From positions 1-64,000 of the forward strand of contig JANMTS010000041.1 of the NCBI GenBank assembly GCA_031390755.1: 64,000 bases of DNA. The letters are read 5' to 3'. Under the pieces are notes generated by a model. It was not told the DNA's origin and made no database searches. It saw nothing but the letters and a program-made list of their open reading frames with translations. Below, piece by piece: positions 49,270-57,167 of the stretch; position 1 is the stretch's first letter; the number at the start of each line of letters is the position of its first letter. Made by a program: the position numbers and the translations under genes. The DNA is from DATMER01 sp031390755. GTDB taxonomy: Bacteria > Acidobacteriota > Thermoanaerobaculia > Multivoradales > UBA5704.

Positions 49270-50772
49270 GTGATTCAGATCGAGAAAGAGCAGAATATCG
49301 AGATTCTGCGACAGGTCGCCTCGCTGCTCTTTCGTGAAAATCAAACCCTTCGCCAGCGCATCCAATCCCTTCAAAGCGAGATCGCCCGCCTCAGCGGCGC
49401 CGACACGTCGGCGTTGCAGTTGGAGCTGACGCAGCTGCAGGAGCTTCTGGCGCAGCGCGAGAAGGCTCTTTTCGGCGACTCTTCGGAGAAGCGTCCGCGT
49501 CCGAGCGCCACGGAGCCGGCCGCCGAGCCGGCCGTGCAGCGCGGCCATGGCCCACGTCCTCAGCCCCAGTTGCCCCTGATCGAGCGGCTGCACGAGTTGC
49601 CGGCCGATCAGAGCCAGTGCCCGCAGTGTGGCGGTGGACTCAAGGCCATGGGGGATCAGAGCGAGGATTGCGAGGAGGTGTCGGTCGTCGAACGGCGCTT
49701 CGTTGTGGTGCGCCATCGGCGCAAGAAGTACCGCTGCTGCTGCAACGCGGCCGTGGTGACGGCCCCGGGCCCGCGCAAACTGATCGCCGGAGGCCGGTAT
49801 TCGCCGGAGTTTGCGGTGGAAGTGGCGGCCAGCAAGTACCTCGATCACCTGCCTTTGGAGCGTCAGGTGCGGATCATGGACCGCGAGGGCCTGGTGATCG
49901 ACTCGCAGACGCTGTGGAACCAGATCGATGCCCTCGCGCGGCACCTGGAGCCCAGCTATCAGGCCTTGAAGCAGAGGGTGCTTTCGGCGCCGCTGGTGCA
50001 TGCTGATGAAACCTACTGGCGGCTGATGGATGGCTCGTCGTCGCGCTGGTGGGCATGGTGTACGGCCAGCATGGAAGCGGTCTGCTATCAGATTTTCAGC
50101 AGCCGTTCGCAACAGGCGGCTCGCTCGGTGCTGTCCGGCTATCGAGGCGTCGTCATGGCCGACGGCTACGGAGTGTATGAAGCTCTTGCCCGAGCGGGTC
50201 CGAATTTCACCATGGCGCACTGCTGGGCGCACGTACGACGTAAATTTCTCGAGTCCGAGGAGAACTACCCTGTGCCTTGCAGGGAGGTGCTTGCCTTGAT
50301 CGGGCAACTCTACGCCGTGGAGCGATTGGTGCCCCGCAAGGAGGATTGGGAATTACCCGAGACGCTTGCTTTGCGGACTCGACTCCGCGAGGAGCGATCC
50401 CGTGGCGTGGTAGCTCAGATCCGTCAATGGGCTGAGCAGCAGAGACCCTTGCCGCAGAGCGGCCTGGGCAAGGCCATCCAATATATGGTCGGTCTGTGGC
50501 CGGGCCTGACCCGGTTCCTCGACGATGCGTGCATTCCGCTCGACAACAACGGGGCCGAGCGGGCGCTGCGCGGAATGGTGGTGGGGCGCAAGAACCACTA
50601 CGGCTCGCGTTCCAAGCGGGGCACCGAAGTCGCCGCTGTGTTTTACAGCCTTTTCGAGTCGGCCAAACTCGCAGGCGTGGAACCGAAGCGCTATGTGCTC
50701 CAGGCCACCTATGCCGCCTTGGACAAGCCGGGAACCGCCACGCTTCCCGGCAACCCTTCCAAGCCCTCGTAA
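49270..50772 (+). CDS. tnpC: IS66 DDE transposase TnpC
   Basis: This 500-residue transposase starts at a GTG. An N-terminal leucine-zipper coiled coil (IEILRQVASLLFRENQTL) precedes a zinc-finger (CPQCGG and a CCC cluster). The DDE core follows: Asp in LVHADETYW, Asp in VVMADGYGVYE and Glu in DNNGAERALRGMVVGRKN. The C-terminal helix pattern is complete, so it should be active. Confidence 0.96.
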   Translation: MIQIEKEQNIEILRQVASLLFRENQTLRQRIQSLQSEIARLSGADTSALQLELTQLQELLAQREKALFGDSSEKRPRPSATEPAAEPAVQRGHGPRPQPQLPLIERLHELPADQSQCPQCGGGLKAMGDQSEDCEEVSVVERRFVVVRHRRKKYRCCCNAAVVTAPGPRKLIAGGRYSPEFAVEVAASKYLDHLPLERQVRIMDREGLVIDSQTLWNQIDALARHLEPSYQALKQRVLSAPLVHADETYWRLMDGSSSRWWAWCTASMEAVCYQIFSSRSQQAARSVLSGYRGVVMADGYGVYEALARAGPNFTMAHCWAHVRRKFLESEENYPVPCREVLALIGQLYAVERLVPRKEDWELPETLALRTRLREERSRGVVAQIRQWAEQQRPLPQSGLGKAIQYMVGLWPGLTRFLDDACIPLDNNGAERALRGMVVGRKNHYGSRSKRGTEVAAVFYSLFESAKLAGVEPKRYVLQATYAALDKPGTATLPGNPSKPS

Positions 50773-50897
50773 CCGCGTCCGACCGTTAAGAAGATCCTGG
50801 GGGGCGACTCGCCGCCCCTGTGGCCGGGCAGCCGGACGGCTAGCCATCATTCCAGATCACTTCAACCAGCTCAAGACGGGGCAGAGCGAGGACTTAC

Positions 50898-50986
50898 TTC
50901 TCTTCCATGGTCACGCCGTAGAGGGTGCCGGCGACTTCCATGGTGAGCTTGTTGTGGGTGATGACGATGAACTGGGTGTTCGCCGA
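50898..50986 (-). pseudogene. Duplicate smc 3' end, proximal piece
   Basis: This continues the smc copy at 48356-48435 across the IS66. It matches smc around HNKLSMEVAGTLYGVTMEEK, with one Ser to Thr change. Homology stops at CGCCGA (50986), where unrelated C-rich sequence begins. The first eight bases are the right target-site duplication. Confidence 0.85.
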
Positions 50987-51264
50987 GGGCTGCCGCCCCC
51001 CCCCTCCCACCCGGCACCCTCCCACCCCCCTTGGAAAACGCTGCGCGTTTCCCACAGCCCACCGGCCACGACGGCGAGCTCGTGAGGAAGAGGAATGCAC
51101 AGTTCTAATTGTCGCCGCCGCACAGAGATAGTTGACGCCGTCCAGCGCCCCGGAACTCTGCGGATGGAAGGGGCCGGCGGGCCGGCTCCGGTGCCCGGTG
51201 GTAAGATCGGGCAAGAGCCATGGTCTGGAGAGCATCCCCAGGCTCGTGTTCAGGAGGTCTCACA
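50987..51264. other. Gene-free remnant between smc copy and VapB-like gene
   Basis: A C-rich, low-complexity stretch with repeated CCCACC-type runs (about 50995-51035) is followed by ordinary sequence with no recognisable protein. The end holds the strong AGGAGG of the next gene. Nothing else is supported. Confidence 0.4.
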
Positions 51265-51621
51265 GTGGCAACGCACCAGATCGAAGTGATGATTCCGGAG
51301 GATCGGCGACTCGTGGTCGAGGTTCCTGATATCGTCCGTTCGGGACCCGCGACCTTGATTCTCGTGACTGCCTCTGTGGGGCCGACCGGAGCCGAAGAGC
51401 TGCCGGAGAGCACTCGGATCGAAGCGCGGAACCGCTGGCAGGCGGCGAGAGCTGAGCTGGCTCGGGATTCACGTCCTTTCCGCCAGCTCTCTCCCGAGGA
51501 GCGGCGCGACCGCTTGCGCCGGCTGCAAGGAATCGGCCGCGGTCTTCTCTCGTCCAGCGAGGAATTCGCACGGCGCAAGGCCGAAGAGGTCGAGATCGAG
51601 GAGAGGAAGTTTGCCCGCTGA
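51265..51621 (+). CDS. VapB-like antitoxin
   Basis: This 118-residue protein starts at GTG 51265, seven bases after AGGAGG. It opens (M)ATHQIEVMIPEDRRLVV and ends with a charged helical tail (RRDRLRRLQGIGRGLLSS, RRKAEEVEIEERKF). The layout, an N-terminal binding fold and charged tail overlapping a PIN-domain gene, fits an antitoxin of a type II pair, though the family is not certain. Its toxin partner is truncated, so the antitoxin is an orphan. Confidence 0.6.
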   Translation: MATHQIEVMIPEDRRLVVEVPDIVRSGPATLILVTASVGPTGAEELPESTRIEARNRWQAARAELARDSRPFRQLSPEERRDRLRRLQGIGRGLLSSSEEFARRKAEEVEIEERKFAR

Positions 51622-51775
51622 AGCGGTCTACGTCTTCGATGCCTGTGCCGTGGTGGCGCTCCTGCAAGGCGAAGAAGGTGCATCCGTAGTAAGCGGCCTC
51701 CTGGTCGTTGTGGCCTGCCAGGTCTTGCGGTTCTGCATGTCCGCGGGGCGAAGCACCTCGGCTCCGGCCTCGTAG
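51611..51775 (+). pseudogene. Truncated VapC-type PIN toxin
   Basis: A TTG start overlaps the antitoxin stop. It reads LPAEAVYVFDACAVVALLQG and EEGASVVSGLL, the standard PIN-toxin opening with the first catalytic Asp. After about 30 codons (near 51700) the sequence switches to the antisense of a DinB-like fragment and stops at 51775. The other catalytic acids are lost, so it is inactive. Confidence 0.7.
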
Positions 51776-51798
51776 TCGTCGAGGCGGGCGAGGGAACA
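51700..51798 (-). pseudogene. Fragment of a DinB-family gene, middle part
   Basis: The minus frame reads SLARLDDYEAGAEVLRPADM then QNRKTW, a pattern seen in the middle of DinB-family proteins just after the segment found at 48109-48285. GHND follows in a neighbouring frame, so at least one frameshift is present. It abuts the broken vapC and lies 60 bases after the true smc stop on the minus strand. Confidence 0.45.
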
Positions 51799-51859
51799 TC
51801 CCGGGCTGGATGTCGCACCGGAAGGCGCGGTCCGTCCAGCGCAGGAAGGGACCGCCGTC

Positions 51860-54800
51860 CTACGCCGTCGCCCTTTGCAACTCGGGCTGGACCTCCTCCA
51901 TCTGCACGGACACCAGCTTCGAGACGCCCTTCTCTTCCATGGTCACGCCGTAGAGGGTGCCGGCGACTTCCATGGAGAGCTTGTTGTGGGTGATGACGAT
52001 GAACTGGGTGTTCGCCGACATCTCCCTCAGCACGTCCACGAAGCGGGTGGTGTTCACGTCGTCGAGCGGCGCGTCCACCTCGTCCAGGATGCAGAAGGGC
52101 GAGGGCTTGGTCTTGAAGAGGGCGAAGAGGAGCGCGATCGCGGTCAGGGCCTTCTCGCCTCCGGACATGAGCATGAGGTTCTGGAGGCGCTTGCCCGGGG
52201 GCCGGGCCAGAATTTCAATACCGCTCTCCAGGAGATCCTCCTCGTCGAGGAGGCGCATCTCGGCCTCGCCGCCTCGGAAGAGGCGGGCGAAGGTGTCTCC
52301 GAAGTTCTTGTTGACCTCCTCGAAGGTGGTCTTGAACATCTCGCCCGAGGCCTCGTTGATCTCCTTGATCGTCCGGCGCAGGCTGTCCACCGAGGTCGCC
52401 ACGTCGGCTCGCTGCGTGGTGAGGAACTTGAACCGCTCCTCCTGCTCGTCGTGCTCCTGCACGGCCAGGAGGTTCACCGGCCCGAGGCGCTCCAGGGCGG
52501 CCTTGGTGCGCGCCAGCTCGGCTTCGGTCTCCGCGAGATCGATCGGCGGCTCGGTGGGCAGCTCTTCGACCGGCGGGAGCGGCTTCTCGAACTGCTCGAC
52601 GAAGGCGGTGGAGAGGTGCTCGGCGTCCTGGCGCAGGGCGGCGTGGGCGATGCGGTGCTCCTCGACCTCGGCGCGCACGGAGTCGCGGCCTCCGCGGGTC
52701 TGCTGGATGCGCTCCTCCAACCCCTGAATCTCCTCGCGCCGGTCGTCGAGCTTCTGCTGCTGCTCCAGCACGCCGTCCTCCGCGGAGGAGCGCCGCTCCA
52801 GGGCGGATTGCAGCTCCTCTTCGGCCTTGACGATGGCGGCTTCGAGCTCGCGCCTCCGGTTGCCGAGCTTGTCCGCATCCTCGCGCCAGAGCGCGACCTG
52901 CCGCGTGCCGCGGTCGATCTCGGCGGCGAGGCGCGATTCCTCGCGGTCGTGGGATTCGAGCCGCTCGTCGAGCAGCTCCAGGCGCCCGCGCCGGCCGGCG
53001 CTCGCCGTGCGCAGCGCCTCGCGGGAGCCCTTGGAGGCCTCCAGCTCGGCCTGGGCGCGGTCGAAGGCCTCCTGGAGCGAGGCGTTGCGCTCGTCCGCGG
53101 CGGTCAGCTCGTCCTGCGCGAGCTGCCGGCGCTGGGTGACGCGCTCGATCTCCTGCGCGACCTGCTGCTGCTCAGTGCTGAGCTTCTCCTGCTCGCCGGT
53201 CAGGCGACGGTGGCGCGCGGCCACGTCCTCCTGGCGGGCGCGGTGGACGGCCAGCTCCTGCCGGTGCTGGGCAATTTCTCCCTGAAGCCGGTTGGACTCC
53301 TTCGCGAGATTGGCGCGCTCGCCGATCAGCCGGGTCAGATCGTCGGTCGACTCCCGGAGCTGGCGCTCCAGCTCGGGGATGGCTTTCCCGAGGTTCACCA
53401 GCTCGCTCTCGCGCTCCAGCACACCCGGCGTGGCCACCTCGCCCTCGACATGGAACGTCCCGGCCTGGACCCAGATGCCCTCGCGGCTCAGGAAGGCGCA
53501 GCCGGGATGGAGACGGGCCAGCCGCTCGGCGTCCGCGGCCGTCCGCACCAGGAAGGCCGGCGGCAGCGATGCGGCCAGCTCCTCGGGCAGGGCCAGGGCC
53601 TCGCCCAGGGAGAGGACGACCGCGGGATCGTCGATCACCGGCAGCACGTCCGCCCCTTCGGCGGGGGAGGGATGGCGCTCGATGATCACCGCCGCTGATC
53701 GGCCGGCGAGCGCCTTCGCGAGATCGCGGGCGGAGGCGCCGGGCGCGAGCACGACCGCGTCCGCGAGCGTGCCGAGATAGACGTCCAGGCTGCGCTCCCA
53801 GCCTTCGAGCGCCTGCGCCTGTCCGGCCAGATAGACCGGATTCTCGAGACCGGCGGCGGTCAGGGCTTTCTCCAGGGCGGCGCGGCGCTGGGCGTGGGCC
53901 CGCGACAGCTCGGCGAGGATGCGCTGCCGCTGTTTCGAGCCGGAGAGCTGGTTCTCCAGGTCGCGCTTGCGCTCCGAGGCCTCGGCCTCGCGGCGGAGGG
54001 TGATCTCCAGGGCGCTCGCGACTTTCTCCTGATCGATGCTCTTCGCGGCGAGCGCGGTCTCGGACTGCAGAACCCGGTCCTGGGCCATCGCGAGCGCCTC
54101 GGCCGCCTGCTTCAGCTCGTGGGTGCGCTGGGCCAGCTCCTGGTCGAGGTGGTGGCGGCGGAAGTTGCCGCGCTCCAGCTCCATCTGGGACTGCTGGACC
54201 TTCTGGCGGAAGGCGTTGATCTCGTTGACCGCGGCGGAGAGCTGGGCGCGCACGGCTTCGACGCGGGCCGCCACCTGCTGGAGATCGCGCTCGGCCGAGG
54301 CGATCTGGCGCTCGTCGGCCTCCACGGCCTGGGCGGCCAGGGTGCGCTCGTCCACCAGCTCGCGGCGGCGGTCGCGCAGCGCTTCGAGGGCGTCGAGGTG
54401 GGCCTGGATCTCCGCCTCGCGGCGCTCGGCCATGCCGCGGTCCTGCTCGGCGCGCTCGCCGATCTCCCGGACGGTCTGGCGGTTGGCCTTGAGGAACTCC
54501 TGCCGGCCCTCGATGGTGGCGGCCAGCTCGGCGACCTTCTGGTGGCGCTCGGCCATGGCGCGGGCGAGCTCGTCCAGGCGCTGCCGGCCCTGGGCGAGCG
54601 CGGCCTCGTCGCGGTGGAGGTCGGCGGCGAGCCCGGCCTCACGGGTGCTGGCGGTGTCGATCTTGGCGCGCAGGTCGCGCAGCCGGGCGGTGAGCACGGC
54701 CCAGCGGCCGGTGAGCACCTTCTCCAGCAGCTCCCGGTACTCGACCTCTTTCTCCTGATAGCGCCGCGCCGCGCCGGCCTGACGCTTGAGGGAGCGCAGG

Positions 54801-55405
54801 GCGCGCTCGACCTCGGAGATCACGTCGTCGAGACGGAGGAGGTTCGCGGTGGCCTCCTGGAGCTTGACCTCGGCCACGGTCTTGCGCGCCTTGTAGCGCG
54901 TGATGCCGGCCGCTTCTTCGATGAGCTTGCGGCGCTCCTGCGGCTTGCCGGAGAGGATCATGCCGATCTTCCCCTGCTCGATCACCGAGTAGGCGCGGAT
55001 GCCTAAGCCGGTGTCCATGAGGAGATCCTTGATCTCCTTGAGGCGCACGAGCTTGCCGTTCAGCCGGTACTGGCTGTCGCCGCCCCGGAAGACGCGCCGG
55101 CCGAGCGTGATCTTGCCGTCGTCCGAGCCGGGAATGGAGGTGTCCGTCTCCAGCGTGAGGGTGCATTCGGCCATGCCGAGCGGCTTGCGCTGCTCGGAGC
55201 CGTTGAAGATCACGTCCTCCATCGTGCCGCCGCGCAGCGTCTTGGCGCTCTGCTCGCCGAGCACCCAGGTCATGGCCTCCGACAGATTGCTCTTGCCGCA
55301 GCCGTTGGGGCCGACGATGGCCGTGATGCCGCCCGCGAAGTCCACGCGGACCGGGTCGACGAACGATTTGAAGCCGGAGATTTCGAGGCGTTTTACTTTC
55401 AGCAT
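51860..55405 (-). CDS. smc: Chromosome segregation protein SMC
   Basis: This 1181-residue SMC ATPase condenses and segregates chromosomes. The N-terminal head has LEISGFKSFVDPV and Walker A VGPNGCGKSN. Long coiled coils (about 170-500 and 680-1010) flank a hinge (about 515-650, with SLDVYLGTLADAVVLAPG). The C-terminal head has signature LMSGGEKALTAIALLFA, Walker B FCILDEVDAPLDD and the D-loop/H-loop region ending FIVITHNK. The length is exactly typical. A second copy of its last 160 bases lies downstream, split by IS66. Confidence 0.97.
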   Translation of the reverse strand: MLKVKRLEISGFKSFVDPVRVDFAGGITAIVGPNGCGKSNLSEAMTWVLGEQSAKTLRGGTMEDVIFNGSEQRKPLGMAECTLTLETDTSIPGSDDGKITLGRRVFRGGDSQYRLNGKLVRLKEIKDLLMDTGLGIRAYSVIEQGKIGMILSGKPQERRKLIEEAAGITRYKARKTVAEVKLQEATANLLRLDDVISEVERALRSLKRQAGAARRYQEKEVEYRELLEKVLTGRWAVLTARLRDLRAKIDTASTREAGLAADLHRDEAALAQGRQRLDELARAMAERHQKVAELAATIEGRQEFLKANRQTVREIGERAEQDRGMAERREAEIQAHLDALEALRDRRRELVDERTLAAQAVEADERQIASAERDLQQVAARVEAVRAQLSAAVNEINAFRQKVQQSQMELERGNFRRHHLDQELAQRTHELKQAAEALAMAQDRVLQSETALAAKSIDQEKVASALEITLRREAEASERKRDLENQLSGSKQRQRILAELSRAHAQRRAALEKALTAAGLENPVYLAGQAQALEGWERSLDVYLGTLADAVVLAPGASARDLAKALAGRSAAVIIERHPSPAEGADVLPVIDDPAVVLSLGEALALPEELAASLPPAFLVRTAADAERLARLHPGCAFLSREGIWVQAGTFHVEGEVATPGVLERESELVNLGKAIPELERQLRESTDDLTRLIGERANLAKESNRLQGEIAQHRQELAVHRARQEDVAARHRRLTGEQEKLSTEQQQVAQEIERVTQRRQLAQDELTAADERNASLQEAFDRAQAELEASKGSREALRTASAGRRGRLELLDERLESHDREESRLAAEIDRGTRQVALWREDADKLGNRRRELEAAIVKAEEELQSALERRSSAEDGVLEQQQKLDDRREEIQGLEERIQQTRGGRDSVRAEVEEHRIAHAALRQDAEHLSTAFVEQFEKPLPPVEELPTEPPIDLAETEAELARTKAALERLGPVNLLAVQEHDEQEERFKFLTTQRADVATSVDSLRRTIKEINEASGEMFKTTFEEVNKNFGDTFARLFRGGEAEMRLLDEEDLLESGIEILARPPGKRLQNLMLMSGGEKALTAIALLFALFKTKPSPFCILDEVDAPLDDVNTTRFVDVLREMSANTQFIVITHNKLSMEVAGTLYGVTMEEKGVSKLVSVQMEEVQPELQRATA

Positions 55406-55824
55406 GTCGTGCGTATCCCTACAGCGGGCTCCATGAAGACGAAGGGCAGGATACCAGAGGCTCCAGAGCCGCTACAAGGTGTGGTGGAGACTGGTCAGGG
55501 GCCACAACATGTGGTAGGAGCCCCACCCCCGACTCCTATAAACTTGAGGCTGCGTCATCGGGTCAACCCCGCCAATGGAAGAGGTTCGAAAAAGCGCAAG
55601 CCAGGATAAGACCGCGAGTTGACTTGGTGAGCATACTGCCTTCCGTCAGGTGAGGGCCTCCAGCTCAAGTCGGCGTGCTTCGGCAAGGCAGATACTGAAA
55701 CTCCCGGGGACAGGAAGGGTGCATGGGGTCCCGGGGAGCTGGGCGAAGCCTTTCCATGGCCGCTGGCGACGAAGCCTCCGCGAGTGACGGAGGCGGGGTC
55801 CAACCCCTTTCACGGAGGTGAGCT
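55406..55824 (+). promoter_or_regulatory. Intergenic region with structured leader
   Basis: These 420 bases separate divergent smc and the exported protein at 55825. Near the right side lie strong hairpins: CTCCCGGGGAC with GTCCCGGGGAG (10 of 11 pairs) and GCCTCCG-cgagtga-CGGAGGC, with related GGCGAAGCC and GGCGACGAAGCC segments between. GGAGG precedes the ATG. This could be a structured 5' leader. I compared it with c-di-GMP and cobalamin riboswitch consensus from memory and it fits neither. Confidence 0.4.
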
Positions 55825-57144
55825 ATGAAGAAAGCAATGCTGCTTCTGGCTTTGTGCGTCGCTGTGGCCGCCATCGTGCCGGCCGTCCGCGTCGCCCAGG
55901 CCGACTCGCCGGACGACGGCAATGCCATGGTCGCGCGGCCGGCCTCGGCCCTTTTCGACCCGCTGAGCACGGATGCCGATGTCGTCTACCTCATCGCCAA
56001 CTCCTCGCTGGTGTTCGGCCCCGATCCGAAAGGCCGTAGCGAGGAGGTGACGTTCGTCGGTCCGGTGACGGTCCCCAAGTGGCCCATGAAGGGCTACGGC
56101 CGCCGAGTTTTGCCGGACGGCCGGCAACAGATCGACATGGAGCTGACGCAGTCCGAGCTGACGGGTGAGAGCTATGTGCTCGGCGGTCCCGTGATGCTGG
56201 GTGAGCATCCGGACCTGCGGTCCCTCGGCACCATCACGGAGCGCCCGCGGACGGGCATCGCCCTGGCCTCCAACAAGACGACCTCCGGTGACAAGGCCGC
56301 CGCGAGCGGGTCGTCCGCCACCGCCGACGGTTCCGCCTCCAACTCCATGACTCCGACCCGCGATGAGGACGCCGAAGCCGAAGAGGTTCCGGCCGACTTC
56401 GTCGTCGAGCGCAAGGTTCTGATCACGACCGCCAAGGGCATCCTCTACAACGAGACCGCGGTCCCGGTGCGGGGCCGGATCGACGCGATCCCGCCGGTCC
56501 GCTTCGAGGGCACGCCCACGGGCGTCAATGTCTTCCGCGGCATGGAGCTGCCGGTCGCGCTCCTCGACAAGGATGGCAACGTCAACGGCTGGTTCTACAG
56601 CAAGGCCCACATGGCCTACGCCGTGAAGCCGGCGGCCATCGAGCGTTCGTTCCTCAAGGGCAGCGTGTCTCTCCGCTCCGGCGACAAGACGGAGAAGGTC
56701 GAGCTCAGCGGTCCGGTGGAAATCCACCACCTGACCGCCGGCAACAGCCGGACGGACATGGAAATCATCGTCCTCGCGCTGCGTGGCCGGAGTGAGCTGC
56801 TCGGCGGCGACATCATGGTGTCGGAAACCTTCAGCGACCGCGACCGCTTCTCCCGCGGGGTTCTGGACTGGCGCGGCAAGACCAGCGCCGACTCGAAGCT
56901 CGACCTGTTCCTCGACATCTACACTCCGTCGGCCAAGCTCTCCAACCGTGAGCCGGTGTCCCTGGCCGGCAAGCTCGAGGACTGCAAGGTCAACGGCCAT
57001 CTGGAGAAGGGCAAGCTCAACCTGGCCCTGATGAGCGGCAGGGGCCGCTTCGCCTCGAACGGCACCCGGGTGCTGTATGACGAGGCCGAGAAGGCGGTGG
57101 TGGACGTGGTCAATCTGGAGCTCGACCTGAGCGAGCGGATGTAA
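55825..57144 (+). CDS. Uncharacterised exported protein
   Basis: This 439-residue protein has a signal peptide (MKKAMLLLALCVAVAAIVPAVRVAQA). I do not recognise the family. It looks all-beta, with loosely repeated blocks that combine a charged strand with LTGESYVLGGPVMLGEHPDL and SFLKGSVSLRSGDKTEKVEL patterns. A Ser/Ala/Thr-rich linker (about 150-190) divides it. It probably sits in the periplasm or on the outer surface. It ends 23 bases before the NHL-M16 gene, so it may belong to that operon. Confidence 0.85.
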   Translation: MKKAMLLLALCVAVAAIVPAVRVAQADSPDDGNAMVARPASALFDPLSTDADVVYLIANSSLVFGPDPKGRSEEVTFVGPVTVPKWPMKGYGRRVLPDGRQQIDMELTQSELTGESYVLGGPVMLGEHPDLRSLGTITERPRTGIALASNKTTSGDKAAASGSSATADGSASNSMTPTRDEDAEAEEVPADFVVERKVLITTAKGILYNETAVPVRGRIDAIPPVRFEGTPTGVNVFRGMELPVALLDKDGNVNGWFYSKAHMAYAVKPAAIERSFLKGSVSLRSGDKTEKVELSGPVEIHHLTAGNSRTDMEIIVLALRGRSELLGGDIMVSETFSDRDRFSRGVLDWRGKTSADSKLDLFLDIYTPSAKLSNREPVSLAGKLEDCKVNGHLEKGKLNLALMSGRGRFASNGTRVLYDEAEKAVVDVVNLELDLSERM

Positions 57145-57167
57145 AACCGCTCCAGAGCTGCCCAAGT

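Larger units (their letters stand above)
48436..50897 (+). mobile_element. Complete IS66-family insertion sequence
   Basis: This 2462-bp element carries three genes in the usual IS66 order. The ends are near-perfect inverted repeats: the left begins GTAACTCCTCGCCCTACCCC and the right, read inward on the opposite strand, begins GTAAGTCCTCGCTCTGCCCC. TTCTCTTC flanks both sides. It is inserted inside the duplicate smc 3' end. All three reading frames are intact, so the element may still move. Confidence 0.95.

Noticed and set aside
55670..55824. c-di-GMP-I or cobalamin riboswitch
   Set aside because: The conserved core sequences of both classes (as I know them) are missing; only generic GC hairpins are present.
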